From positions 266,501 to 330,500 of the forward strand of contig CAJNDS010002559.1 of the NCBI GenBank assembly GCA_905221605.1: 64,000 nt of DNA, written 5' to 3'. Positions 52,237-63,979 of this stretch are shown one piece after another. The notes under the pieces were generated by a model. That model saw only the letters and a program-made list of their open reading frames with translations. It was not told the origin of the DNA and made no database searches. A program made the translations under genes and the position numbers. Origin of the DNA: Symbiodinium natans (Eukaryota; Sar; Dinophyceae; Suessiales; Symbiodiniaceae). Within the stretch, counting starts at the first letter, position 1; the number at the start of each line of letters is the position of its first letter.

Positions 52237-55200
52237 AACATTAGGGCCATAAAAGCTAGTTGACAATATGGCTTCCTAATTAACTACCGAAGAGGGATGT
52301 CAAGACCCACCAAACAGACAGTTAGATCCCACAGGAAACCACAACTGGGGGGGTCTCCAACCCTAAACCCTAAACCCTAATTCCTAAATTAAACCCCTAA
52401 ACCCCTAAACCCCTAAACCCCTAAACCCCTAAACCCCTAAACCCCTAGACCCTAGACCCTAAACCCTACCAACAAAAATGGTCGCCCTAGCCTGAGCGTC
52501 CCGGCAGCCCTATCTGCTGCTGCGAAACTTCAGAGGGCCGGCGCCTGGGCCATCAGGGGGTTAGAGTATAGGGTTTAGGGTTTAGGGTTTCGGATTTAGG
52601 GCTTACGGTTGAGGATCTACTTGTGGTCCACCCCCCCCCCCCCCCCCCTCAGGCAGCCCTTTCTATTTCACCAAGTTGTGCATGACGGTTTTAGGCTTGA
52701 GCTTCGGGCGGCTCTCAAGCCCGATCTGTAGATTTATGGTTGGGTTTAGGGTTCAGGGTTTAGGGTTTCGGGTTTAGGGTTTGGGGTTTGGGGTTTAGGG
52801 TTTAGGGTGTCGCCATCGACCCTGAGCTCCAAGCACCAGCACACCTATGGGTCATCTCACGGGTCACACCTACGGCTAATTCCCAAGCCCACCAGGAGAT
52901 CTAAGTCGCAGTAGTTCTCTAAACTAGGGCTATATTGGGAGCTGTAGATGTTGTACGGAACCCTTAAAGGAAGGACCCCCCAAAAGTCTCCCTAATTCCT
53001 TATTGAGTTCTGCTGATGGGTAAGGGCTCTTCTGTGGTGGTTCGGCTGTGGGTCCAAGGCCAAACATGACAACGCCACGCACAAGACAGGGTCCAGGATT
53101 GAAAGTTGTGAGAGAAAACCTACACCCTAACCCCGAACCCTAAACCCCGAACCCTAAACCCCGAACCCTAAACCCTAAACCCTAAACCCTAAACCCTAAA
53201 CCCTAAACCCAACCGAGCTCCCAGGCGAGCGCGAGCCGCCCTCCGAGCAAGCCTCCGGCGTGGCAGCTCGTGCCTTGATGGCGCCTCTGGGTTATGTTTA
53301 GGGTTTAGGGTTTAGGTTTAGGGTTTAGGGTTGAGGGTTGAGGGTTGAGGGTTGAGGGTTTTGGGCAGTTCAGGGTTTTGGGGTTCAGGGTTGAGGGTAC
53401 AGGGTATAAGGTTTAGGGTTTAGGGCCGGGTATATACAGGTCGAGCCTAGGTCGCGCCCTTTTCGGTGTTCCCTGCTTTACAAGGGTTTAAGGAGCGTCG
53501 GTTTTCAGTGTTCCCGGCCGTTTTACCGAGATTTTGATACTTCAGCATGCAAATGTCCTCCCAAGATAAAGCTGCAAGGACCATAGTTTTGACCCTTGCT
53601 CATATAGGGTTTAAGGGGTTAGGCTGTTCAAGGTTTAGGATGCGGGGTTTAGGGTGGTTAGGGTTTAGGCGTTAGGGGTTTCGGGGTTTCGTTCGGGGTT
53701 GGCAGATTAGGCCTTATGTTTTGGGTTTTGAGGGCTCGGGGTGTAAAAGCATTTGGGTTTTCAGGTGCTTGGGTTTTTTTTTAAGTAAAGGCTTGAAGGG
53801 GGTGCTAGATCCCACAAATTGGACTTGTTATGCCTTTTGCGGTTCAGGGAGACAGGGGCTGTACCAAATTCTCTAGCTTTAGCATTCATTCAGCCAACCA
53901 TAATGATCGAAGGAACATAAAAGAAGCAACACGACAATCAGGGGTCCAGGTACGGTCTCATCTTTGCCTGGGGTCGGTGTTAGTCGGGGCTGTGGGTTTG
54001 TTGGTCTAAGGTTTCAGGGACTAAGGTTTATAGGGTCTGGGAAATGATAAAGCCTAGGTGTCTAACTCCCAATTTCAAAACGAGCTTTGGGCAGTTTCCC
54101 TAGCCATCCCCCACCTAAAAGTACAAGGACACCCTCAACACGAAACCCTAAACCGTAGCCCTGAAATCCTCAACCATAGAAGCCGACATCCTTAAACCCT
54201 AAATCCCTGATACCCTAACCCTCTAAAAGCCCTTGACCCTGCAACCCTGAGACCCTGATGCCCTTTCCCCCTAAACCACAATAGCATCCTCAATCGAAAT
54301 CAAGAATATTCCTTACACTGCATTAAGGATTTTATTTTGACCCCTAAACCCTAAACCCTAAAACCCTAAACCCTAAACCCACCTTACTCGTAGGCGTTTT
54401 GGAAGTCCTGGCTAGGTAGCGTAGGGCTGGCCTTTCGATGGCCGGCGGCGGCCTTAGCCATCCAACTCGACTCAGAACTCCCCAAAGGGGTTTAGGGCTT
54501 AGGGTTTAGGGTTTAGGTCTTCAAGGCGCAACCACGTGCTGCAGTGATGTTTGAAGCTTGACTGGCGGTTAAAGGAGCTCCTTGCCAGGCTTAGTGCTTA
54601 TAAGGCTTAGGGTTTAAAACAACCTGCGACCCATGTGCCCTCACTCCATCGAGGCGTTTGCGAGCATATTCTGGGGCCTTTGGACTGCATGTATGTTTGT
54701 ATGTATGTATATGTCTGTTATATGACCATTTAGTGGTCCATAAGAGGACAACTTGGCTAAACCGTCCGTGACTCGCTGCCACTGGGATGTAGGGGCCCCG
54801 CAGTTCTGGGCGGAGGGGGGGGGGGGGGATTGGGTATAGGATTTAGGGTTTAGGGTTTGGGGTTTAGGGTTTCGGGTTTCGGGTTTAGGGTTTAGGGTTT
54901 CGGGTTTCGGGTTTAGAGGGTTTAGGGTTTAGAGGGGCTTAGAAGGGTTATATTATAGGGTTAGGGTACCCTCAAAGCCCTAAACCCTCCCTGAACCTTA
55001 ACCCCAAAGTAGACTTCGTTTGCGCCGGGCTGCTTGACCTCCGCTCAGCCTGGGTAGCGCTCTCAGCCTGGCGATTTGGGTTTAGGGTTTAGGGTTTAGG
55101 GTTTAGGGGTTTGGGGTTTAGGGTTTAGGGTGTAAACCCTAAATCCTAAACCCTAAACCCTGGTCACTAAGAACAGGGTGCCCACGACCCACGACTGCAA

Positions 55201-55672
55201 ACTCTAAAAACCAGGACCCCCCAAAAACCAAACCCTGATCTCGCCCTCGACCGCCTCAGCGGCCAAGCCTTCGGCAGACATGCTCACTTCTGTGGCTACT
55301 GCCTCCTCCTACCTGCTCCCTACTAGCCTCTACTACCCCCATACAACCCCCTACTACCCCTACTCCCCCCTACTACCCCCTACAACCCCAAACTCGAAAG
55401 CTTAGACCCTGAATCCTCCCTGCAATGAGGAGACCTGGCATTGCCGGAGGATTCGTGGGCCTAGGCTTAGGGCTCCTTATGGGGTTTCAAAGGAAGTTCC
55501 CATATCGTGACTTGGTGAAGCCAGGCAGATGCCATTAGGGTCTAGGGTTTAGGGTATAGGGTTTAGAGGTGCAGGACCTTTCATGGTTCACGGGCTCAGG
55601 GTTTGGAGTTTTTGGTTCTCAAGGGTCGAAGGTTCGGTCCCAGAGGGGTCCAGGGTGCAGTCTGTTCTACTA

Positions 55673-55746
55673 TGTGCTTAACAACCGCCCCCCAAAAAAC
55701 CATAAATTCCATAACTAATTCTTTTGAGGAGGGGGTTCTTAAGCAA
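55673..55746. mobile_element. MITE-like palindrome, family F, short copy
   Basis: TGTGCTTAACAACCGCCCCC at the left and GAGGGGGTTCTTAAGCAAA at the right, about 75 bp. It lies inside the ORF 55603-55986, which I therefore do not consider a gene. Confidence 0.55.
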
Positions 55747-56177
55747 ATAGTAGTTTATGTAGGGTTCTCGCATGTGGACCTTGATGACCATCTGCTTGCC
55801 GCTGTGGGGGACACCCAGACCTTGGCGCGACAGCAGCTGCCCCAACCCATCGGGGCAACTCAGCTGAAATCTCATTCGTTTAACACCCCTAAACCTAAAC
55901 CCTACACCCTAAGCCGTAAACCCGAAATAGGTGCATGGGCAAACGTTGAAGTAAAAAAACCGAAATCAACTCTAGACCCTAAATAAACCCTAACTGAACC
56001 CTAAATAGAACCCTTTACACCCTAAACCCTAAACAAGCCCTAAACCCTAAACCCTAACAGGAAGTCCATTCGCGTGCTGGCCCTTCAGTTTATAAGGTTG
56101 ATAGGGCTTAAAGTTTTAAAAGGTTTAAAGAGTTTATAGGGTTCATAGGGTTTACAGGGTTTACAGGCTTTAGAGTT

Positions 56178-56300
56178 TGGGTTTAGGGTTTAGGGTTTAG
56201 GGTTTAGGGTTTAGGGTTTAGGGTTTAGGGTTTAGGGTTTAGGGTTTAGGGTTTAGGGTTTAGGGTTTAGGGTTTAGGGTTTAGGGTTTAGGGTTTAGGC
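56178..56300 (+). repeat. TTTAGGG array
   Basis: About seventeen perfect units. Confidence 0.95.
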
Positions 56301-57964
56301 TTCAGGGTCTATACCGGTTCTGATATGACTTCTACCGTTCTCATCATTATTGATTGTTGGGTGTAGTTTGAGGGGCAGTTTGAGCCTACAGGCGAACTTC
56401 ACCAACTAAAGGGGACATGTTTGTGTCTTTTCTGGCTGCAGGCAGAGAAGGGCCTCCCGGCAAAGCCACAGATAAACGCTGCTTGAATGTTCCTGGGTTT
56501 AGGGTTTAGGGTTTAGGGTTTAGGGTTTAGGGTTTAGGGTTTGGAGAAACAACGGGTGCTTCTACCTCCGATTCTATGAGGAAATTGCGAAACCCGGCCC
56601 GTGCTACTGGACGCAAGATGAGGGGGAGTCGCTTATCAAGTGTTCTAATCGCTTTGCAGGTTTTTAGCATCAGCTATCCACACTTGATGTCTGCAGGCGT
56701 CACTTTGGGAAAATTCAAGGTTTTAGCCTGAACCTTGAACCCTGAACCCTGAACCCTGACCCCTAAACCCTAAACCCAAATCCCTTAACCCTAAACCCTA
56801 AGCCCTTCGGGATAAAAGGTTGGGCTGCTGTACCTACTTGTCGAAATGACTGGCTTGGCTTAACAAAGATTCGATTCATTAACTTAGGGGTGTCGCTTTT
56901 CAGGTGTTCCCATCGCTTTGCAGGGTTTGCGGCTTCGTGTCCACCCCTTGCTTACTTGAATGGCTGGGGGTTTTTGGCGCTTGCTCTTTTGTCTACATTA
57001 AACCCTACTTAGAGGACTTAGGGCGCCCATAAGTGCAGCTGTAATAGGGGTTATGAGTACCCTGCCCTGCACCTCCAAGCCCTGAATCCTAAACCCTAAA
57101 CCCTACATGGTTTAGGGTTTCGGGCCTTTCCCACCCCTCGTTGTTCAGCCTTTTTCTCCGCGGCCACTTTGCTTGGAGATTGGGATCATGGCTTTGACAA
57201 TCCCATCAATCTCACATTCCCACCTTGGTTGGGGTTTGGGGTTTGGGGTTTAGGGTTTAGGGTTTAGGGTATAGAGCTTTTGGAGATTATAGGGTCAGAG
57301 GGTTCTGAATTTTCAGAAGATTCTCAGCGTCAGGTCTTGCGGGTGATATACAAGCACCCGACCGAGTTGCACAGATGAGGTGCAATGTAAAGTCAAACTG
57401 AATGCATTGGTAAAACCCTGCCTAAAGCCCCCACTGCGTGGCAAAAAGGGTACGTATACCTTACGCCTTACACTTAAGTACATCTCACGCCCATGGAATT
57501 CAAAAGGGTAAGCAGGTTCCTGCATGTAAACCAACCCTGAAACCAAAAGCTCCCAGAACCAAAGCCCCAAACCCTAAACCCCAAACAACCACACCCCGAA
57601 CCCCAAACCCTAGACCCAAAACCCCAAACGCTAACCCTAAACAATAAACCCTAAACCGTGAACCCTAAACCCTAAACCCCGCGACCCCACACCTCTCCAT
57701 AGGACCAAGGTGCAGCACACGGCCTGAGTCTGGATGAAGCGCGCACACGTAGCCGACGCCCCCAGCACAAATCCTCAGCAACCCGGTGGCCCTAAACCCT
57801 AAACCCTACACCCCAAACCCTAAACCCTAAACCCTACACCCTAGAGCAGTGACGAACCCCGAGTCGAATATCAGGTAGGGGCGCGCCGTGCAGGACGACG
57901 CCGCTGTAACTGCCGCGAACATGAAGGCTGAACAGTACTCTGATTGAAGAATTCGTATGACACT

Positions 57965-58048
57965 GGGGTTTAGGGTTTAGGGTTTAGGGTTTAGGGTTTA
58001 GGGTTTAGGGTTTAGGGTTTGGGGTTTAGGGTTTAGGGTTTAGGGTTT
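57965..58048 (+). repeat. TTTAGGG array
   Basis: About twelve units with one TTTGGGG variant. Confidence 0.95.
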
Positions 58049-58261
58049 ATCCCCAAGAGGACACCCAGCATATACACTCACCAACATTTACAAGGAATTA
58101 AACCTATATGCACTCACCACTATCAGTCATACACACCATGTTTCATAGGCGACAAGCTCGAACTAAACTCTAAACCCTGCACCTTAAACCCAAAGCTTCT
58201 AACCCCTACTATAGACCCTAAGCTTGACAAGGCCTTCAGGGTTTGGGGTTTAGGGTCCATC

Positions 58262-58374
58262 TGGAGGTTCATGATACTTGTTAACCAATTGTAAACTGTA
58301 TAAGTGCCCTAATATGGTTATAAGTACAGTCATCAGTACAGTTAGAATTGGTCAATAAGTGCCATGAACCTCCA
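58262..58374. mobile_element. MITE-like palindrome, family E, uninterrupted
   Basis: TGGAGGTTCATGATACTTGT ... AAGTGCCATGAACCTCCA, with ACTGTATAAGTGCCCTAATA and TTATAAGTACAGT inside. 113 bp. It is the uninterrupted relative of the copy at 60060. Confidence 0.8.
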
Positions 58375-59279
58375 AGTAGGGTTTCGGGAGTATTTCTGAG
58401 TCAGGCGCCAATCTCCGTCGTGGCCCGGGATGGTGCAGAGATGGAGAGCCTTGTACTTTCTCCAAGGCGGCCAAAGGTCACACAAAAAGGAGTTTAGGGT
58501 TTAGGGATTAGGGTTAGGGTTTGGTGTTTGGGGCTTTGGTTTGGGGTTTGGGGCTTTGGGTCTAAGTTTCATTCTAGGGACAACAAACTTCCTGAACGAG
58601 CCGAGGGCTTGAAGTTATTCGGATTTGCGGCAACTGAGCAACGATGCCGGGAAGAGTCCGTTGCCATAGGGACCGCTTGGTGCGCACATCCCAGGCGTGA
58701 AGGCCTCGACAGAAGCAGGACCACCCACTCAGGCAGCATAGGACCCTCAGACCTTCTGAAATGTATTCCTAAATCTGTCTGAAACCCACTAAAGGAAGAT
58801 ATGGCAAACATGTTCCAATGGCCTAATAAAGGGGGCTGAATGATTAGAACACGATTTTTGTGGGGGTTATCATAGTATAATTACAAATGGACCATAGGGG
58901 AATCCTGTAGTGCCCAGATGTGTTGGGGCTGTATCATAGGCCGGGAGTGTTGGCTCTCCGGGTTCATGCTAGACTTAGCAATCTACTGATCTGTAGAAGC
59001 CCTGGTTGTGGTTTAGGGTTTGGGGTTTAGGGTTTAGGGCTTAGGGTCTCACATTCTGAGCATGAGGTAGGTGCGAAACTACATAAAAGGGAAGCAGTGC
59101 AGCTTGAATCCGGAGGACCCAAACCCTAACACCCTAAACCCTAAACCCTAAACCGCAAACCCAAACAAAGCATAAACCCAAACCCTAAACACTTCATGCC
59201 ACATCTTACACCCAACTCTGAAGCACATCAACCCCGACCTGAGAGTCTATTCATCTACTTGTTGATCTATGTTTGTGGA

Positions 59280-59350
59280 TATAGAAAGTATGTATATATA
59301 TATACATATCTATATATATATATGTATGTATAATCTTTGCATAATCTGTA
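59280..59350. repeat. (TATA)n microsatellite
   Basis: TATATATACATATC and TATGTATG runs. The ORF through it (IYIHIYIYICM) is an artefact. Confidence 0.9.
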
Positions 59351-59554
59351 TATACATATCAGGTATGTATGTAAATCGTGCACTTATCAAACTAATTCCC
59401 CCATCTCCTAACCCTGACACTGTACCCTACACTCCGCGACCTCAAAAACAACCCCCCCCCCCGCCCCACCCCCCCCCCCCGGGCAACCCCTCGCACCCCC
59501 CACCCCCACTCCCTCACCTGCAGGACCCTGAAAGCCTGAGCCGAACGACCTTAA

Positions 59555-59980
59555 ACCCCTAAACCCTAAACCCCCCTAAACCCCTAAACCCCCCCTAAAC
59601 CCCTAAACCCCTAAACCCTAAACCCCTAAACCCCTAACCCCTAAACCCTAAACCCTAAACCCCTAAACCCCTAAACCCCCCCTAAACCCCTAAAACCCTA
59701 AAACCTAAACCCTAAACCCTAAACCCTAAAAACCCTAAACCCTAACCCCTAACCCCTAAACCCCTAAACCCCTAAACCCCTAAACCCCTAAACCCCCTAA
59801 ACCCTAAACCCTAAAACCCTAACCCCTCTAAACCCCTAAACCCCTAAACCCCCAAACCCCAAACCCTAAACCCTCATCTAAACCCCAAACCCCTAAACCC
59901 CCCAACCCCCCAAACCCTAAACCCTAATCCCTAAACCCCAAACCCTAAACCCTAAACCCCAAACCCTAAACCCCAAACCC
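59555..59980 (-). repeat. Mixed CCCTAAA / CCCCTAAA / CCCCCCTAAA block
   Basis: Over 400 bp of almost uninterrupted units of several lengths, all in one orientation. It follows C-rich DNA (59450-59480). Confidence 0.95.
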
Positions 59981-60059
59981 CCCAAAACGCTAAAGCAGCG
60001 GCGCGGCCTCCACGGTCCCCGTCCCAGACCACGGCCAGGAGAACCTCGGCTTGGTCACG

Positions 60060-60283
60060 TGGAGGTTCATGGTACGTCATAGCCAGTTATAGCTGTACTT
60101 GCAAGGGAGTTTAGGGTTTAGGGTTTAGGGTTTGGGGTTTAGGGTTTAGGGTTTAGGGTTTACGATTTAGGGTTTAGGGTCTGTACTTCTAGCTGTACTT
60201 GTAACCATATTGGGGCACCTAAGGAGCTTGTAAGTGGGCTATAGGTACAGTTGTAGTTGGTTAATAGGTACCATGAATCTCCA
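60060..60283. mobile_element. MITE family E copy split by a TTTAGGG array
   Basis: TGGAGGTTCATGGTACGTCA at the left and TAGGTACCATGAATCTCCA at the right. A TTTAGGG array (60108-60180) interrupts the element, and AGCTGTACTTG occurs directly on both sides of it (60091-60101 and 60191-60201). Confidence 0.8.
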
Positions 60284-61158
60284 AGTAAACCCCACAAAAA
60301 AAAGCCTGCCACCTCAAGGGGTTAGCGTTCAGGGTTTGGGGCTTGGGGGTTTAGGGTTTTAGGGCTTTAGGGTTTTAGGGATTGAGGATTTTTAGGGTTT
60401 TAGGGCTTTAGAGCTTTAGGGGTTTAGGGTTTTAGGGCTTTCGGGGTTTGAGGGTTTTAGGGCTTTAGGGTTTGAGGGTTGTAGGGTGTTGGGGCGTAGG
60501 TAGGGGTTAGGTTTTGGGGATGAGTGCGGGTGGAGGGTTGCAAACCTCCAAAACCCTTATATACCCTTAAAGCCCCTAAAGCCCGACACCCTGAAAGCCC
60601 CTAAAGCCCATATACGGCCCTAAAGCCGGAAAAGCGAAATCAACCCTACAACCCTGAGCCCCTAAAACCCCCCAAACAATCCCTCGACCCTAAACCCCCC
60701 AAACCCCCAAAACCTCTAAAATCCCTGAGAGCTGTCCGAGGTGCCATCCAGCGCCAGGTCAGGGAGCCTCAGTTGGCGAACTGGATGGGCGGGCAATACG
60801 AAAACGCTCAAAACCGCTCCACCTTAGCATCCCTGAACCCATGAAAGCCGACAACCCTAGACCGCTCAGCTCCTGAAACACCTCAACCCCTGCACCTCCG
60901 CAAAAAACCCTAAACCCCTTGAGCCTCTAGATCCTAAACCCTAACCCTAAACCCTAAACCCGAAACCCTAAACCAAAAACCCTAAACCCTAAAACCCTAA
61001 ACCCTAAACCCCTAAACCTCTACCAGAATGACAGTCTTCGGGCCCATGTTTAGCAAGGAATCCTTGGCCGATACTTTGAGCTTCAAGGGCTTCCCATCGA
61101 CTCCCCTCGAAACTACCCTCCGTAGGATTCCCCCCCCTTAAGGAACCTTGATTTGGCT

Positions 61159-61218
61159 AAACCCTAAACCCTAAACCCTAAACCCTAAACCCTAAACCCT
61201 AAACCCTAAACCCTAAAT
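61159..61218 (-). repeat. CCCTAAA array
   Basis: About eight perfect units. Confidence 0.95.
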
Positions 61219-61323
61219 AGCCTTAACAATGGGAACCTAGGAGGGGTTAAAAAAAGGGGGGGGGGGTAGTAGGGGAACCCATGAAAACTGGTTCCCCTAT
61301 AGGTTACTCAACAGGAGTATCAA

Positions 61324-61466
61324 GCCCTAAACCCTAAAACCCTAAAACCCTAAAACCCTAAAACCCTACAACCCTAAAACCCTAAAACCCTAAAACCCTA
61401 AAACCCTAAAACCCTAAAACCCTAACACCATAAAACCCTAAAACCCTAAAACCCTAAAACCCTAAG
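61324..61466 (-). repeat. CCCTAAAA (TTTTAGGG) variant array
   Basis: About eighteen units of an eight-base CCCTAAAA, the unit known as the Chlamydomonas-type telomere repeat, only 100 bp from a normal seven-base array. Confidence 0.95.
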
Positions 61467-61499
61467 CCAATAAAGCCTTAACACCGAATCTGGCTCAGG

Positions 61500-62090
61500 G
61501 TTCAAAGGGTACAGGCTTAATCGATGCACTGGCAAGGGAGGTGCGTAAGCAGGTCCTCACAAGGCTGTCAAGGCTGCCTGGTCGGCAAAAGTCACCGTCT
61601 CGCAGGAACGGAAATCGCACGCACGGCGTGGAGTCCGGGAGTTCTGATTCCGCCAAGCGCAAAAGAGTCGCGGGCGCACCAAGTCCCCATGCTCGGCACT
61701 GGACAACGCGTACTCCGATCCTTTCGAGGGCTCTCAGGCGACTTGCCTCACTGAGCTTGCGGCTGCGCCCACGGAAACGGGCATACTGCGCTTAGGCTTG
61801 CAGACTCCCAGGGATTCCAAAAGTAAGTAATTAAGAAAACTTATCGTAATTAAGGCAATAGTAGGTATACCATTAATTACTGAATATTCGACCCCTATAT
61901 TTCTCAATTAGGGCTCAGGGGGGTGGGAGTTGGCAGTTGTTGTGCCCCTAAACCCGAAACCCTAAACCGGGCTTAGGGTTTGCTAGGTGGCTTGCATTGC
62001 GAGGGACAGCTGACGCGATCGACCGCCGCACTGAGCCGTTGGGCAAACAACTCACCTCCGCATACACCACGACCCCCTAAAACCCTAAAA
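61500..62090. other. Unique spacer, no convincing gene
   Basis: A balanced-composition segment at 61520-61800 carries an 84-codon Arg-rich open frame without a recognisable domain. An AT-rich stretch follows (61820-61905), then degenerate CCCTAAA words. Possibly a gene fragment; not supported. Confidence 0.4.
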
Positions 62091-62329
62091 ACCCTCGCCT
62101 AAAACCCTAAAAACTAAACCCTAAACCCTAAACCCCAAACCCCAAACCCTAAACCCTAAAGCCTAAAACCTAAACCCTAAACCCTAAACCCTATAAACAC
62201 TTACCCCAAACCCCCTGAGACCCTATAAACTCTGAACCACTCACTCCCTGGGAAATTTCAGGGTTAGGAACTTTGGGGACTTTTGGTGCTTTGGGAGTTA
62301 AGGGGTTTGAAAAACAACCCCCCCTATAC

Positions 62330-62480
62330 TAAACCCCCAAAACCCGCTAAACCCGCTAAACCCCCTAAACCCCCTCTAAACCCCCTAAACCCCCTAAACC
62401 CCCGAAACCCCCTAAACCCCCTAAACCCCCTACACCCCCTAAACCCCCTAAACCCCCTAAACCCCCTAACCCCCTATACG
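62330..62480 (-). repeat. CCCCCTAAA variant array
   Basis: About fifteen units of the nine-base CCCCCTAAA with some CCCGCTAAA. Last telomere-like array of the region. Confidence 0.95.
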
Positions 62481-63133
62481 GGGGCAACCGAAAGGGAACA
62501 GGGAAAGAAACCAACCCTCAACAGTCGCCTATATGGATTTCCCAGATCGAACCAGAAACAAGAACACCCACCCCTAAGGGGACAGGATAAGGGAGAAGGG
62601 ACGGGACTACTCCAACCCGTTAAACCCAACCCCAGGCGTACGTACTTTTTCAACAAAAGCTGACGGCTCTTGGCCATCTTGAGCCATACAAGATTTCCGG
62701 GTTCATTGACCCTTCCAACCCCCAACACTAACTCCTTTTTACAATACCAGTTGCAGCTCCGCACTCCCCCTGTCCTAGGATTTCCTAGGACACATTGGAG
62801 GTGCAGATCTTTTGGCCAAAAACTGCCATTAAGGCAGCAGCCAGCTGCTTGAAATGCACAATATGGTTTTACGTCATCCAGGACGAAATTATAGCTCATT
62901 GGCTAACCCACTAACCACAGAGAATCTGTTTCCACCATGATCCTCTTATCATTGAAGACTCTTCGGCCTTCTTCACCACAAACCGTGGTCTTCGCTACGC
63001 GAAAAACTACTGACTTCTACTATCAGGGATTTCCATACCCTTAATAGTAACCACCACATTGTCAGCACATTGGCTGTTCCAGCGCACCTGTCTCCAGAAA
63101 GAGAAAAACCATTCCTTCATCCATACCATCCAA
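62481..63133. other. Unique non-repetitive DNA, no gene supported
   Basis: The telomeric motif stops here. A 141-codon open frame on the minus strand (62474-62899) has no recognisable domain and an unusual Cys/Trp-rich composition. I do not call it. Confidence 0.45.
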
Positions 63134-63979
63134 TCACTTCTTTTTCCGATTGTTGGCAATTCTGAGGTGAAGTTGCAGCAGAATATACTCCAGGTCCGAA
63201 ACTGTAAGAACAGGATCCTGCACGCACCTTTGAATTGAGGATACCAATCCTTCTCTCTTTGCGTCCTCAATCGCTTGGCAAGATTGACCCAGCTCTGCAT
63301 TCACAGTGGTAGACGCTGGTGCATCCACATCAGATGGACGATCCTTTTCCTCAGGACCTTGCACCATTACCACCTCTTCCTTTTTGGGACTCTGACTTTT
63401 CTCCTTCTTCTTCGTCTTTCCACCGACATTTGACTTTGTGCGCATTTTCGAGGCTTTTTCCCCTGCAGAAACCACCGCATTGGATGATGATCCACCCCTC
63501 TCAATGTTCGCCGGCATCTTCTTCGGCTTTGGAACCAGAAGAGTGTAAGGATCTTCGATAGCTGCAGCTTTCCTCTTCTTTTTGACCTTTTTCATCTCCT
63601 CCTCAACGGCAACCTCCGTCTCCGAAGTCTCAACCACTTCTTTTTCTGCAGGAATATCCTTGCTGGACTCCCTTTCTAGGGACCTCTTTTTGCCCCTTTT
63701 GGAATCTTTCTCTTCTCCCAAATTGGCTCGCTCGTACCATATCCTCAGGTCATTGACCCATTCTTCCACCTCCGCGAGCGAAACATCATACGACTTCACT
63801 ACTTCGTGAAGTTCCAGCACGGACAGCATACTAGTGGTCCACGAAACCCATTCTCTATCCATCTGGTCAGCATCTCCATTGAACTTCAGGAGTTTGAACA
63901 GTGGGTCCGCCTCTGCTCGAGCCAAATCTGACTTGCCATCGGACAGAAATGAAATCGCCTCCATCAACAGTTCCGTCAT
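63134..63979 (-). CDS. Charged lysine-rich protein, unknown function (possibly 5'-partial)
   Basis: An intact minus-strand frame of 281 codons from an ATG at 63979 to a stop at 63134. The frame stays open upstream to the window edge (VYDDDTK before the Met), so the real start may lie outside. The N-terminal 90 residues look globular and helical (EWVSWTTSMLSVLELHEVV, EVEEWVNDLRIWYERAN). The middle is very rich in Lys and Glu with basic clusters (KKVKKKRKAA, GKTKKKEKSQ) that could act as nuclear localisation signals. The C-terminus is again helical (SDLEYILLQLHLRIANN). I recognise no family. A Gag-like or nuclear structural protein is possible but unsupported. Confidence 0.5.
   Translation of the reverse strand: MTELLMEAISFLSDGKSDLARAEADPLFKLLKFNGDADQMDREWVSWTTSMLSVLELHEVVKSYDVSLAEVEEWVNDLRIWYERANLGEEKDSKRGKKRSLERESSKDIPAEKEVVETSETEVAVEEEMKKVKKKRKAAAIEDPYTLLVPKPKKMPANIERGGSSSNAVVSAGEKASKMRTKSNVGGKTKKKEKSQSPKKEEVVMVQGPEEKDRPSDVDAPASTTVNAELGQSCQAIEDAKREGLVSSIQRCVQDPVLTVSDLEYILLQLHLRIANNRKKK

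Larger units (their letters stand above)
25081..62480. repeat. Region of interspersed telomeric motif (TTTAGGG), both orientations
   Basis: About 37 kb in which perfect TTTAGGG or CCCTAAA arrays (a few to about 20 units) and degenerate variants (TTCAGGG, TTTCGGG, CCCGAAA, CCCTGAA) alternate with unique spacers, mostly of 50-300 bp. Orientation flips many times. No credible gene occurs: the ORFs are short and many consist of the peptide TLNPKP, the translation of the repeat. Spacers contain palindromic MITE-like elements, microsatellites and G/C homopolymers. The TTTAGGG unit is the telomere repeat of plants and several algae and alveolates including dinoflagellates. The structure may be subtelomeric or interstitial. 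Confidence 0.92.

Noticed and set aside
55603-55986. 127-codon plus-strand ORF
   Set aside because: It crosses a family F MITE and ends in repeat-derived peptide.
25081-62480. Repeat-spacer pattern resembling a CRISPR array
   Set aside because: Repeat blocks vary in length and orientation, spacers are irregular (50-300 bp and more) and the unit is the telomeric heptamer. No cas genes occur.
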